A DNA stretch of 59,753 nt from an uncultured Bacteroidia bacterium (lineage in GTDB: Bacteria > Bacteroidota > Bacteroidia > Bacteroidales > UBA932): the NCBI GenBank assembly GCA_902780935.1, contig CACZHP010000003.1:108141-167893 (forward strand). The letters run 5' to 3'. Positions 1 through 9,366 of the stretch are shown in pieces. Within the stretch, counting starts at the first letter, position 1. Each line of letters begins with the position of its first letter. The notes under the pieces were generated by a model, which was not told the DNA's origin, ran no database searches, and worked only from the letters and a program-made list of their open reading frames with translations. The translations under genes and the position numbers were made by a program.

Positions 1-2
1 GG

Positions 3-605
3 GGGGACTGGCCTCTCACGGGTGAGAAGTTCCTCTCTTGGCTCAAGGCCGCCGAAGGGGAGGTGATCAACCTCTTCATGGACTACGAGACCTTCGGGGA
101 GCACCAGAAGGAGGCTTCCGGAATATTCGATTTCATGAGGTATCTTCCGGAAATATTGCTGAAAGACGGCGGGTTCGAGTTCACTACTCCTACCCTCGCC
201 ACCCGCAAGCATAAGCCAGTCTCCGAGATAGAGGTCCCCGACCCCATCTCATGGGCTGACGAGGAGAGGGATGTCACGGCCTGGCTGGGTAACGAGCTGC
301 AGCAGGACGCTTTCAACAAGCTTTACGAGCAGTCCGAGAAGCTGGCCCTGCTGAACAATGCCGTCCTCTGGGAGGATTTCGGCCATCTTCAGGAGAGCGA
401 CCACCTCTACTACATGAGCACCAAGTTCTTCTCCGACGGGGAAGTCCATAGCTATTTCAATCCGTATAACACCCCTTACGAGGCTTTTATCAACTATATG
501 AATGCCCTGAGCGACTTCATCATCAGGATTGATGACGCGGTCGCGACATTCGGCCAGGCTCCTGCACCGAAGGAGGTAAAACCCGCAAAAAAGAAAAAGA
601 AGTAA
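3..605 (+). CDS. GH57 family alpha-amylase-like protein, C-terminal part (5' end outside window)
   Basis: The frame is open from the first bases of the window, so this is the C-terminal 200 residues of a longer protein. The segment around FMDYETFGEHQ and the later ALWEDFGHLQESDHLYYMSTK resemble the C-terminal part of glycoside hydrolase family 57 enzymes, which act on alpha-1,4-glucans in the cytoplasm. The protein ends in a lysine-rich tail (PAKKKKK). The stop TAA is followed directly by the ATG of the glycogen synthase-phosphorylase gene, so the two are probably co-transcribed and translationally coupled. The family call is by recognition of these blocks and the glycogen context; the catalytic residues lie upstream and cannot be checked. 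Confidence 0.8.
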   Translation, partial: GDWPLTGEKFLSWLKAAEGEVINLFMDYETFGEHQKEASGIFDFMRYLPEILLKDGGFEFTTPTLATRKHKPVSEIEVPDPISWADEERDVTAWLGNELQQDAFNKLYEQSEKLALLNNAVLWEDFGHLQESDHLYYMSTKFFSDGEVHSYFNPYNTPYEAFINYMNALSDFIIRIDDAVATFGQAPAPKEVKPAKKKKK

Positions 606-3600
606 ATGACAAAAGAACTGATCAATCCGGACTACCTGTTTGAAGTCAGCTGGGAAGTCTGCAACAAGGTAGGAGGTATCTACACGGTCATAGCGACCAA
701 GTCGCTGTATCTCAAGAGCCAACTCCACAAACATCACATTCTGATAGGTCCGGATGTATGGATGGATACGGAGAGCAATCCCGATTTCATCGAAGACAGC
801 CACCTTTACACTCTATGGAAAGCTCAGGCCGCATCTGAGGGACTGCGTGTCAGGGTCGGAAGGTGGAACGTGCCCGGACGCCCCATCGCCATATTGGTGG
901 ACTTCAAGCAGTACCTCACCAGGCAGAACGACATCCTGACCGAGTACTGGAAGCGTTTTGGGGTGGATTCCATCTCCGGCAACTGGGACTATAAGGAGAA
1001 TGTGCTCTTTGGCTACGCCGCCGGCCATGTGATTGAGAGTTTCTACAAATTCAATCTCAACGCGGCGGACAAAGTGGTGGCTCAGTTCCATGAGTGGCAG
1101 ACTGGAGCCGGCCTTCTTTACCTGAAGGACACGAAGATCCCTGTCGCCACGGTGTTCACCACCCATGCGACCGTCATCGGGCGCTGCCTCGCCGGGAACA
1201 ACCTGCCTTTGTACGATTCTATGTCCCTGTATGACGCGGACCAGAAAGCCCATCAGTTCGGTGTGGTGGCACGTCATTCGATCGAGAAGATCTCGGCTCA
1301 GAGGGCTGACGCCTTCACCACTGTGAGTGAGATCACCGCGAAGGAATGTGAACAGTTTCTGGGCAGGAAAGTCGATGTCGTGACTCCAAACGGGTTTGAG
1401 AACAGCATCACTCCGGCGAGTGACGAGGAGTTCGGCCAGAAACGGAAGGCTGCCCGTGAGAGGCTTATAGCTGTCGCCGCCGCGATGAGCGGGGAGGAGG
1501 TCTCCAAAGACGCCATATTGATCGGAATCGGCGGCCGTTATGAGTACCGCAACAAAGGTATTGACGTGTTCATCGATGCCTTGAAGAAGCTTTCGGACAC
1601 TGACCCGGTGGGACGGGATATCCAGGCGTTCATAATGATTCCTTCCGGCCACAACGGAGCTGATAAGGAACTTGTCGCCAAGCTTTCCGGTGCCGGGGAT
1701 CCGGCCTACACCACACAGGTCTCGCATTACCTGATGGATCCCTGGTCGGACGTGATCACAAGGCGTTTCAGGGAGCTTGGTTTCAACAATGAGAAGGGAA
1801 GCCGCGTCAAGGTGTATTTCATTCCCTCTTATCTCAATGGCAATGACGGGGTCTTCGGCAAGAAGTATTACGACCTTCTCGCCGGACTGGATCTCACCCT
1901 TTTCCCGTCCTACTACGAGCCTTGGGGCTACACTCCGCTGGAGAGTCTCGCTTTCAGGATCCCCTCACTCACCACGAGCCTTTCCGGTTTCGGAATGTGG
2001 GTCAGGAGCCATTATGGCAAGGAGCATCCCGGAATCACTGTCCTGGACAGGAACGATTCCAATTATTTCGAGGTGGTTGATGGCGTGGTGGCCAGGGTCA
2101 AGGAGATAGCCGCCCTGGACGACGAAGGCAGGAAAGCCTACATGGATTCCGCCAAGGATGTCTCGACCATAGCCCTCTGGGAGAACCAGATCCAGTACTA
2201 CAGACAGGCCTATTCAATCGCCCTTGGGAAGGTGATCGATTCCCTCGGCGCTTTCCCCGACGATCTTAACAAAGACAAACCAATGGCATACAACAAGATA
2301 GAAATCAATTCCCCCGCATGGAAGAGCGTGATGGTCACTCGTCACCTCCCCGAGGCCCTTTCCGGCCTTGAGACCCTCTCGAAGAACCTCTGGTGGTGCT
2401 GGAACGAGAGCGCCAAGGCTCTGTTCAAATCCATCGACTCCGAAGTCTGGCATGACACCAAGCACAACCCCATGGCCCTGCTTGACATCGTGAGTATCAA
2501 GAGGTTCAACAAGTTGGCCAAGGATGAGGCCTTCCTTCAGAACTACAAGGCCGTGATGGATGAGTTTAACGAGTACATGGCCCTGAAAGCTGAGCGTACC
2601 GATCCTTCCATCGGATATTTCTGCATGGAATACGGTTTGGACACCTCCCTCAAGATATATTCCGGAGGTCTGGGAATCCTCGCCGGAGATTACCTTAAGG
2701 AGACCAGCGACATGAACGTCAATCTCGTCGCCGTGGGCTTCCTTTACAGGTACGGCTATTTCACCCAGGTCCTTACCGGCCAGGGAGAGCAGGTCGCGCA
2801 GTACGACGCCCAGGATTTCACGAAGATTCCCGCGGAACCGGTGCTTGACGAAAACGGCAACTGGGTGACCACCAGCGTGGCCTTCCCCGGAAGGAACATC
2901 ACCGCGAGGATTTGGAAAGTGGCTGTCGGGCGCACCGACCTCTATCTTCTCGACACTGACTACGAGGCCAATCTGCCTGAGGACCGCCAGGTCACATATT
3001 ACCTTTACGGTGGCGACTGGGAGAACCGCCTGAAGCAGGAGCTTGTACTTGGAGTCGGAGGTATCCGCGCCTTGAGGAAGCTCGGCATCAATCCCCAGAT
3101 CTATCACTGCAACGAGGGTCATGCCGCTTTCACCGGGCTTGAGAGGCTTCGTGAATATGTCCAGGAAGAGAATCTTGACTTCGGCGAGGCTATCGAGGTC
3201 GTTAGGGCTTCCTCGCTCTTCACGACCCACACCCCGGTTCCCGCCGGTCACGACTCGTTTGACGAGGGACTCCTGAGAAAGTACATCGGCCACTATCCCC
3301 AGCGCCTGAAGATTGACTGGGAGACGATGATGTCCCTCGGCAAGCCTAACGGCTCGGATCAGAACGAGAAGTTCAGCATGAGTTTCCTGGCTTCCAGCCT
3401 GTCGCAGAACGTCAACGGTGTCTCCTGGCTCCACGGCGAGGTCAGCAAGGACATTTTCAACAGGATGTACCCCGGGTATCTTCCCGAGGAACTCTTCATC
3501 AGCTATGTCACCAACGGTGTCCATTACCCTACTTGGGCGGCTGCTGAGTGGCAGAAAGTCCATGCCAAGGTCTTTGGACCCGAGTTCAAGACCCACCACT

Positions 3601-4847
3601 ACGACAAGTCCTGTTTCGAAGGGATTTACAAGGTGAGTGATGAGGAAGTTTGGGAGACACGGAAGGTGTTGAAATCCAGACTGATCAAGGTCGTCAAGGA
3701 GACAATCTCCGACTCTACGCTTTGCAACCATTACTCCCCGAGCCAGATTGTCGCCATACAGGAAAACCTCAGGGACGATGTGCTGACCATCGGGTTTGCC
3801 CGTCGTTTCGCCACTTACAAGAGGGGAACCCTGCTGTTCACCGATCTTGACAGGCTTGACGCCATCGTCAACGATCCCGAGCATCCGGTGCAGTTCCTCT
3901 TCGCTGGTAAGGCGCATCCGGCCGACAAGGCGGGACAGGACCTCATCAAGAGGATCGTTGAGATCTCCAAGCAGGACAGGTTCCTCGGCAAGATCGTCTT
4001 TGTCCCCGGCTACGACATCCGTCTCGCCAAGAGGCTGGTCCAGGGCGTTGACGTCTGGATGAACAACCCCACAAGGCCCCAGGAGGCTTCCGGAACTTCA
4101 GGAGAGAAGGCCTCGATGAACGGAGTCATGCACTTCGCGGTGCTTGACGGCTGGTGGGTCGAGGGTTATAAGGAAGGAGCAGGCTGGGCTCTGCCTCAGG
4201 AAAGGGCCTACGACGACCAGGGCTACCAGAATGAGCTCGACGCCGCGACAATCTACACGATTCTCGAGAACGAGATCGCTCCCGCATATTACGATATCGA
4301 CCCCAAGCTCGGTCTCTCACCCAAGTGGGTAGGATATATCAAGAACACCATCGCCAAGGTCGCCAGCAACTTCACGACCAACAGGATGCTGACCGACTAC
4401 TGCAACCAGTATTACATTCCTCAGGCAAAGAGAGCCGCCGAGATCAACTCCGATGACTTCCGTCTGGCGAGGAAGATTTCCGCTTGGAAGAAGAAGGTCC
4501 GCCGCGAGTGGAAGAACATCGAGGTTATCTCACAGACTCAGCCCGACGCTTCCTATTCCCTTTCCATGAGCAACAGCCTCAAGGTCGAGGTGGTTCTGAA
4601 CATCGGTGACCTCAGTCCTGAGGACATCGGGGTCGAGATACTCTTCGCCACGATGGATTCCAAGCACAGGCTTCACATCCAGGAGAGGTACGAGTACCAG
4701 GTGGTCGAGTTCAATGACGGCATCGCCAAGTACCAGACCCAGATCGTTCCTGACAAGACCGGAATGTACCAGGTGGCGGCCAGGATGTACGCCAAGAATC
4801 CGCTGATGCCGCACAGGCAGGACTTCGAGCTGGTGAAATGGTTGTAG
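606..4847 (+). CDS. Fused glycogen synthase (GT3-type) and alpha-glucan phosphorylase (GT35)
   Basis: One 1413-residue frame holds two opposing activities of cytoplasmic glycogen metabolism. Residues 1 to about 550 look like a GT3 (eukaryotic-type) glycogen synthase: NKVGGIYTV near the start and YYEPWGYTPLES in the nucleotide-sugar site. From about residue 560 (an internal Met at 2283) a short-type alpha-glucan phosphorylase begins with the usual N-terminal DUF3417 block (LSKNLWWCWNESA), and it carries the pyridoxal-phosphate motif EASGTSGEKASMNG with the cofactor lysine near residue 1168. The start abuts the stop of the GH57 gene. The end overlaps ribF by 10 nt. The frame is intact, so this is a real fusion and not an annotation artefact. 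Phosphorylase would release glucose-1-phosphate; synthase would extend chains from a nucleotide sugar. Similar fusions exist in Bacteroidota as far as I recall. Confidence 0.93.
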   Translation: MTKELINPDYLFEVSWEVCNKVGGIYTVIATKSLYLKSQLHKHHILIGPDVWMDTESNPDFIEDSHLYTLWKAQAASEGLRVRVGRWNVPGRPIAILVDFKQYLTRQNDILTEYWKRFGVDSISGNWDYKENVLFGYAAGHVIESFYKFNLNAADKVVAQFHEWQTGAGLLYLKDTKIPVATVFTTHATVIGRCLAGNNLPLYDSMSLYDADQKAHQFGVVARHSIEKISAQRADAFTTVSEITAKECEQFLGRKVDVVTPNGFENSITPASDEEFGQKRKAARERLIAVAAAMSGEEVSKDAILIGIGGRYEYRNKGIDVFIDALKKLSDTDPVGRDIQAFIMIPSGHNGADKELVAKLSGAGDPAYTTQVSHYLMDPWSDVITRRFRELGFNNEKGSRVKVYFIPSYLNGNDGVFGKKYYDLLAGLDLTLFPSYYEPWGYTPLESLAFRIPSLTTSLSGFGMWVRSHYGKEHPGITVLDRNDSNYFEVVDGVVARVKEIAALDDEGRKAYMDSAKDVSTIALWENQIQYYRQAYSIALGKVIDSLGAFPDDLNKDKPMAYNKIEINSPAWKSVMVTRHLPEALSGLETLSKNLWWCWNESAKALFKSIDSEVWHDTKHNPMALLDIVSIKRFNKLAKDEAFLQNYKAVMDEFNEYMALKAERTDPSIGYFCMEYGLDTSLKIYSGGLGILAGDYLKETSDMNVNLVAVGFLYRYGYFTQVLTGQGEQVAQYDAQDFTKIPAEPVLDENGNWVTTSVAFPGRNITARIWKVAVGRTDLYLLDTDYEANLPEDRQVTYYLYGGDWENRLKQELVLGVGGIRALRKLGINPQIYHCNEGHAAFTGLERLREYVQEENLDFGEAIEVVRASSLFTTHTPVPAGHDSFDEGLLRKYIGHYPQRLKIDWETMMSLGKPNGSDQNEKFSMSFLASSLSQNVNGVSWLHGEVSKDIFNRMYPGYLPEELFISYVTNGVHYPTWAAAEWQKVHAKVFGPEFKTHHYDKSCFEGIYKVSDEEVWETRKVLKSRLIKVVKETISDSTLCNHYSPSQIVAIQENLRDDVLTIGFARRFATYKRGTLLFTDLDRLDAIVNDPEHPVQFLFAGKAHPADKAGQDLIKRIVEISKQDRFLGKIVFVPGYDIRLAKRLVQGVDVWMNNPTRPQEASGTSGEKASMNGVMHFAVLDGWWVEGYKEGAGWALPQERAYDDQGYQNELDAATIYTILENEIAPAYYDIDPKLGLSPKWVGYIKNTIAKVASNFTTNRMLTDYCNQYYIPQAKRAAEINSDDFRLARKISAWKKKVRREWKNIEVISQTQPDASYSLSMSNSLKVEVVLNIGDLSPEDIGVEILFATMDSKHRLHIQERYEYQVVEFNDGIAKYQTQIVPDKTGMYQVAARMYAKNPLMPHRQDFELVKWL

Positions 4848-5716
4848 CCACGGGCTTTTTTGACGGTGTCCATCTCGGGCACCGTCTTGTGCTTGAGAGG
4901 CTTGTCGAAGCCTCGAAGGACAGGGGTGACAAGAGTATGGTCGTCACCTTCTGGCCCCATCCCCGCAATGTCCTTCAGGATGACGCCCGGAACCTTAGGC
5001 TCCTTACGAGTCTCCAGGAGAAAAAAGAGCTACTCTACGGGCTTGGAATAGACCATATTGAGGTTATCCCCTTCACTAAGGCGTTCAGCCGTCTCACTAC
5101 GAGAGAATACCTTCAGGAGTACATAATGGAGCGGCTCGGAGGCAGGACTATCCTTCTTGGCTACGACAATAGGATCGGGAGCGACCTTCTCAGCCCTGAC
5201 GAGATCGAGGCTGTGGCCCGGGAGGTCGGCTTGGAGGTGATCCGGACCCGGAGTCTGGAAACTCCCAATGGGACAGTTGTCAGCTCGACGAAGATTAGGG
5301 AGGCCATCGCTTCAGGCGATGTCAATGCCGCGGCCGGGATGCTCGGTTATGAATATTCCTTGACAGGCGTAGTGGTGGCCGGAAACCACCTCGGGCGTAC
5401 CATCGGCTTCCCGACGGCGAATATGCGGCTCTACGAGCCTTTAAAACTGCTTCCTGGTAATGGGGTATATTCGGTTGAGGTGGAGTCTCTCGGGCGAAAA
5501 TTCAAGGGTATGTGCAACATCGGGACAAGGCCTACTGTCAACGCCGGCAGCGACCGGACTGTCGAGGCGAATATCTTTGATTTCGACGAGGATATCTATG
5601 GACTTGACCTCAAGGTCACATTCCTTGGGAAAATCCGTGACGAGCGCCGTTTCGACTCTTTGGAAGCCCTTAAAAATCAACTGATTCTGGACCGTCAGGC
5701 CTGCCTCGGGGCATAG
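4838..5716 (+). CDS. ribF: Bifunctional riboflavin kinase / FAD synthetase
   Basis: This makes FMN from riboflavin and then FAD from FMN. The N-terminus has the nucleotidyltransferase signature GFFDGVHLGH at residues 6-15. The C-terminal riboflavin kinase half has NHLGRTIGFPTANM, whose PTAN motif binds the nucleotide, and a later GTRPTVNAG block. Length (292 aa) is close to the family norm of about 310. The ATG lies inside the last codons of the preceding gene (10-nt overlap); the protein starts almost immediately at the conserved beta strand, so there is little room for another start. It converges with the TPR gene downstream, with 3 nt between the stops. Confidence 0.95.
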   Translation: MVVATGFFDGVHLGHRLVLERLVEASKDRGDKSMVVTFWPHPRNVLQDDARNLRLLTSLQEKKELLYGLGIDHIEVIPFTKAFSRLTTREYLQEYIMERLGGRTILLGYDNRIGSDLLSPDEIEAVAREVGLEVIRTRSLETPNGTVVSSTKIREAIASGDVNAAAGMLGYEYSLTGVVVAGNHLGRTIGFPTANMRLYEPLKLLPGNGVYSVEVESLGRKFKGMCNIGTRPTVNAGSDRTVEANIFDFDEDIYGLDLKVTFLGKIRDERRFDSLEALKNQLILDRQACLGA

Positions 5717-5719
5717 CTG

Positions 5720-7030
5720 TTATTCGAGCATGTGGAGTTCGGACTTGACGAAGGTGGCTTCTTCCTTGGCGAAGTTGTAGTTCTTGGTGCCTTCCTTGCC
5801 GAGTTTCAGGTATTTCTCGTAGTATTGAAGGGCGGTTTTGTATTCCTTTCTGATCCTGTGGCAGTAGCCGATGGAGACAAGCAGGGATATGTCTTCGGGG
5901 TTGTATTTGTAAGCGGCCTCAAAGTGGGGGAGAGCCTTTGCCATGTCGGATTTGGCATTGTAGGCCCGACCGAGCCCGCTGTGGATCTTGTACATAAGGA
6001 CCGGATCTGGCTCCGCCATATCAAACGCTTTCCCGAACATCTCGATCGCTTTCGCGGTGTTGTCGATGATGACCCCATCCTTTTTGCGAAACTGGATGTC
6101 TCTGGCCAGGGAGATGGCGTAGTTGACGGCCAATTTCACGTCTGAGGAATCAATCTGCCAGGCGGCTTCAAAGCAGTCTTGCGCCACCTCAAAACGGTTG
6201 AGAGCCAAGGCGTTGAGCCCGGAATAATACATCGTTCCGTACGACTCGTCCCCGTCCTTTCTGAGTTGTTTGAAGACCTCGTAGGCGTTGTCCTGATCTT
6301 CTTTGAGGTAGTAGGCGACCCCAAGGATCTGAGTCAAAGTCAGGTTGTCCTCGATTTCCTCGATGAACCCTTTGGCGAGGCTGATGGTCCCGTCATAATC
6401 CTTCTTTCCCAGGAGGATGTTTGCGATACTGACTGCGGTGTTAGGATTGGAAGGGTTGAGCCTCAATGATTTCCGGTAATATGCCAGGGATGAGTCAACT
6501 TGCCCCATTTTAAGCAGGCTGGCGCCAATGAGCGATAGGATCGAGGGGATCGAATCCTTCGCGCAGATCGCTTTCCCTTCTTCGGCGCAACCTCGGAAGT
6601 CGTTGACTTTGAATAATAGCGACGCTTTCTGGATCGAGAAATACAGGTTATCCGGATGCTGCATGGAAAGGATGCTGTAAAGGCCCAGAGCGTCATCCAA
6701 TCTGCCTGAGAGGACATGGCAGTCTGCCAGTTCGCCGGCCACCTCCACATCCAGCGCCCCGGGTTTCATGACCGAGGCCAGGGTCTCGGCCGCAGCGTCA
6801 TAGCGCAGCATTTTCTTCTGGCACCTCGCTTTTTGGAGCGATAGGTCCCTAATCTCTGACGCATCTTTGGTACTTTCCAAAGCCTTATCCAGCAGTCCGA
6901 TAGCCTTTGAATATTCATAGCGGGCAATGGCTTCCCTGGCCTCGGCTAGAGGTGATGCGTCCTGGGCTTTTAGAGTCACTGCCAGCGACATGAGCGTCAC
7001 CGTCAGAAGCAGTTTAGCTGTAGTTTTCAT
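5720..7030 (-). CDS. Exported TPR protein downstream of BlaI/M56 pair
   Basis: A 436-residue protein with an N-terminal signal peptide (hydrophobic LLLTVTLMSLAVTL, cleavage likely after KAQ) followed by tetratricopeptide repeats along nearly all of its length, for example SLAYYRKSLRLNPSNPNTAVSIANILL and the late GLGRAYNAKSDMAKALPHFEAA. No catalytic domain is visible. It probably sits in the periplasm as a protein-protein scaffold. The ATG overlaps the stop of the M56 peptidase gene (ATGA), so it is the third gene of the blaI-M56-TPR operon. Its exact role is unknown. Confidence 0.85.
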   Translation of the reverse strand: MKTTAKLLLTVTLMSLAVTLKAQDASPLAEAREAIARYEYSKAIGLLDKALESTKDASEIRDLSLQKARCQKKMLRYDAAAETLASVMKPGALDVEVAGELADCHVLSGRLDDALGLYSILSMQHPDNLYFSIQKASLLFKVNDFRGCAEEGKAICAKDSIPSILSLIGASLLKMGQVDSSLAYYRKSLRLNPSNPNTAVSIANILLGKKDYDGTISLAKGFIEEIEDNLTLTQILGVAYYLKEDQDNAYEVFKQLRKDGDESYGTMYYSGLNALALNRFEVAQDCFEAAWQIDSSDVKLAVNYAISLARDIQFRKKDGVIIDNTAKAIEMFGKAFDMAEPDPVLMYKIHSGLGRAYNAKSDMAKALPHFEAAYKYNPEDISLLVSIGYCHRIRKEYKTALQYYEKYLKLGKEGTKNYNFAKEEATFVKSELHMLE

Positions 7031-8268
7031 CTCAGTTGGAATATTACCGGGAAGGTGAACGTGACGTCAACTCGTCTCCCATTTTGAAAACCTGGCGCCC
7101 ATTTCGGAGAGGCGGAAACGACTCTTAACGCTTCCTTGTCCAGAATCGGGTCAATGCCTCGCAAGACTTTGACATCCTTTACATTACCGGTCTTAGCGAC
7201 GGTGAATTGCAAGACAACCCTTCCTTGGATATTGAGGTCTTTCGCTTCTCGGGGGTAATTAAGCTTTGTGTTGACCCATTTGCTGAATTCATTGGCGTCG
7301 CCTCCGTTGAAAGCCGGTTTCCTGTCGACAAGTTGGTAAGGAACGGGATCTGCCTCGTCAACAAGCTGGAAAGGGATCAGTTCGGCTTCTTCCGCAACTG
7401 AAGCGGGATACTTGTATTCGGTGACTGTTTTGGCGCATGCTATCAGCGTGAGGACTATGACCGGGATGATGTACAGGGCCTTAAGACCAGCTTTCCAATC
7501 AGTCCGGTTTTTCAACATCATCTCGATTCTCCCTTTTATCGTCCCGGATTGAAGGCTACTGACAGGAGAAAGACCGTTCACAAGCGCCGCTCTGTTAATC
7601 AGAAACAGTTGATATTCAGTTGGATTTGCCCCCTCTTTGATCACATATTCATCGGCCTCGTACTCATGTATTCCCCGCAGGTCAGCTCCAAGCGCCCAGA
7701 TGAAGGGGTTATACCATTGGAAGGCCGCCAGAAGGTCGGTCCGCATGATGTCCATGGAGTGAAGCAGGTGGATGTGGGCCTGTTCGTGGAGGATAATCTC
7801 CTGATTACCACTCTCGTAATCCTTTCTTGACATGACTATGCGCCCCATCCAACTGAACGGCGGGAGGCTCTTCTCTGTGATTACGAGGGTGCTTCCGTCC
7901 TCGAGAATATGCTTCTCGCCTTCATTTAGCAGCATGGATAATCTTATGGTGGACCATCCGATCCTCAAAAGGGCGAGAGCTACTCCCGCAAGGTAGATGA
8001 CCCCGATGATAGTCCAGAGGTTAGTGTCGTGGATTGATACTTCTTTCAGAGCTCCTGCGGCGGCGATGGCTTCGGGGCCTGGACCGGTGATAGTCTTGCG
8101 GATAGTTATCACGCATAGAGGAAGAATCATTGACAGGACGGGTGTCAGGACCAGTATCACCCGATTGAGCCGGTGCAGGGTCTCCTTCCTGAGGAGGATG
8201 CGCCAAAGAAGGTAGAAGACCGTAGTCACTCCTGCCGCTTTCAATGAATATAAGACCAGGGCTTCCAT
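7027..8268 (-). CDS. BlaR1-type M56 membrane metallopeptidase with C-terminal TonB domain
   Basis: The N-terminus has several transmembrane helices (residues about 1-120), then the zinc metallopeptidase motif HEQAH in ILHEQAHIHLLH, followed by the ALGADLRGIHEYEADEYV block typical of M56 peptidases, and a further helix (ALYIIPVIVLTLIAC). Residues about 320-413 form a TonB C-terminal domain (NYPREAKDLNIQGRVVLQF, then KEALRVVSASPKWAPG). The classical BlaR1 penicillin-binding sensor domain is absent and replaced by the TonB-like domain, a layout common in Bacteroidota. It is expected to sense an envelope signal and inactivate the adjacent BlaI-type repressor by proteolysis; the ligand is unknown and no beta-lactamase lies nearby. 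Confidence 0.92.
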   Translation of the reverse strand: MEALVLYSLKAAGVTTVFYLLWRILLRKETLHRLNRVILVLTPVLSMILPLCVITIRKTITGPGPEAIAAAGALKEVSIHDTNLWTIIGVIYLAGVALALLRIGWSTIRLSMLLNEGEKHILEDGSTLVITEKSLPPFSWMGRIVMSRKDYESGNQEIILHEQAHIHLLHSMDIMRTDLLAAFQWYNPFIWALGADLRGIHEYEADEYVIKEGANPTEYQLFLINRAALVNGLSPVSSLQSGTIKGRIEMMLKNRTDWKAGLKALYIIPVIVLTLIACAKTVTEYKYPASVAEEAELIPFQLVDEADPVPYQLVDRKPAFNGGDANEFSKWVNTKLNYPREAKDLNIQGRVVLQFTVAKTGNVKDVKVLRGIDPILDKEALRVVSASPKWAPGFQNGRRVDVTFTFPVIFQLR

Positions 8269-8272
8269 CTTG

Positions 8273-8641
8273 TTACTTTTTGTCTTTGGCCTTCTCGACT
8301 TCAGCGATCAATTCCTTAAGATCATCTACGGTGATCTTCTCATCTTTCAGGAGGGTGGAGACGGCGCTTTTGTAGGAATTCCCGAACCAGTTCTTGATCA
8401 GACCGGTTAATGATTGCTTGCTATATTGTTCCTCCGAGACGATTGGGTAGTACTTGAAACTTCCGCCGTACTGCTTGTGGCTCAGGAAGCCGTCTTTCTC
8501 AAGGATCCTCACTTGGGTCGAGACTGTGTTGATGTGCGGTTTCGGATCGGGGAGTGTCTCCAGCATGTCTTTCACAAACATCCCTCCGTTCTCCCAGAAC
8601 AGTTTCATGATCTCTTCTTCCTTGTGTGTCAGCTTTCTCAT
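8273..8641 (-). CDS. BlaI/MecI/CopY-type winged-helix repressor
   Basis: A 122-residue protein of the BlaI/MecI family: MRKLTHKEEEIMKLFW at the N-terminus, the recognition region TVSTQVRILEKDGFLSHKQYGGSFKYYPI, and a C-terminal dimerisation helix. The family represses its own operon until the partner M56 peptidase cleaves it. I place the start at 8641 and not at the in-frame Met at 8671, because a well-formed promoter -7 box lies at 8669-8676, which would put the longer start upstream of the transcript, and because MRKLTHKEEEIM matches the usual family N-terminus. The M56 gene follows after 4 nt. Confidence 0.92.
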   Translation of the reverse strand: MRKLTHKEEEIMKLFWENGGMFVKDMLETLPDPKPHINTVSTQVRILEKDGFLSHKQYGGSFKYYPIVSEEQYSKQSLTGLIKNWFGNSYKSAVSTLLKDEKITVDDLKELIAEVEKAKDKK

Positions 8642-8668
8642 AAACAATTGAATATGAATGTCCACCAG

Positions 8669-8699
8669 CAAATATAACTATCGCCGTTGAATTTTGCAA
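8669..8699 (-). promoter_or_regulatory. Promoter of the blaI-M56-TPR operon
   Basis: Read on the minus strand there is TTG (8697-8699), a 20-nt spacer, and TATATTTG (8669-8676), an exact match to the Bacteroidota consensus TTG...TAnnTTTG. Transcription would begin near 8663, about 20 nt before the BlaI ATG. Self-repression by BlaI at this promoter is expected from the family, but I did not identify a certain operator dyad. Confidence 0.75.
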
Positions 8700-8733
8700 C
8701 TATTTTTTGTAGTTTATATTATATCCGCTATTG

Positions 8734-9366
8734 TCAGATCGGGAGTAGGACGAAGACGAGGGTGTCCCAGAGGGCGTGGCTGATGATGAGGGCGGGAAGG
8801 GCTTGTGGGCGGAGCCTGTAGATAAGGCCCCAGACAAGGCCAGCCACAAAGGCCGCCATAATCAGCATGAAGTTGAAGGACCAGATGTGGACCAGGGCAT
8901 AAATGACGGCCGTCAAGATAAACGCTTTATCCTCCGGGTTTTTGCCTCCCAGAGTGCGGCCCATGGTCCTTTGGACATATCCCCTCCAGAAAAGTTCCTC
9001 GGCCGGACCGATCAGGCAAAGCAGCAAGACCGCGATCAGCCATGTGGGAAGGCCAGTCTTCATCGCATAGACGGAATCCACCTCCGGCCTCGCGAAAGCG
9101 AACATCCAGGAGGAAACCTTGTCTCCGATCCAGAATATTCCCCAAAGGGCGAAGGCAATAACTATTCCGGCGAGGACTTGGAGAGCGGGCTTCTCAATCT
9201 TCAGAAGTTCCTTTCTGTCAGGGGTGAAGGACAGCCCGAGGGTGGTCAGGATCACCGCCGAGCAGGACATCACGACCCAGAAATTCGGCCAGCCTCCAGT
9301 CCAGGGACTGAACATGTAGAACCACAGAAGCGCTGCGGTCAGGACGGCGATGACAAGACGTTTCAT
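8734..9366 (-). CDS. CPBP family intramembrane metalloprotease (CAAX/Abi type)
   Basis: A 210-residue membrane protein with several hydrophobic helices and the three CPBP signatures: EELFWRGY (EExxxR at residues 123-128), a histidine in ALVHIWSFN near residue 160, and SHALWD near residue 201. The glutamates and histidines form the metal site inside the membrane. Its ATG overlaps the menA-like stop (ATGA), so it is translated from the same message. Substrate unknown; members are linked to prenyl-protein processing or peptide immunity. Confidence 0.9.
   Translation of the reverse strand: MKRLVIAVLTAALLWFYMFSPWTGGWPNFWVVMSCSAVILTTLGLSFTPDRKELLKIEKPALQVLAGIVIAFALWGIFWIGDKVSSWMFAFARPEVDSVYAMKTGLPTWLIAVLLLCLIGPAEELFWRGYVQRTMGRTLGGKNPEDKAFILTAVIYALVHIWSFNFMLIMAAFVAGLVWGLIYRLRPQALPALIISHALWDTLVFVLLPI

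Noticed and set aside
249-803. Long open frame on the minus strand across the GH57/glycogen synthase junction
   Set aside because: It is antisense to two well-supported genes and its protein has no recognisable domain; high GC in this genome produces many such frames.
2214-3917. 567-codon open frame antisense to the phosphorylase half of the fusion
   Set aside because: It lies wholly inside the strongly conserved phosphorylase gene on the opposite strand and has no family features.
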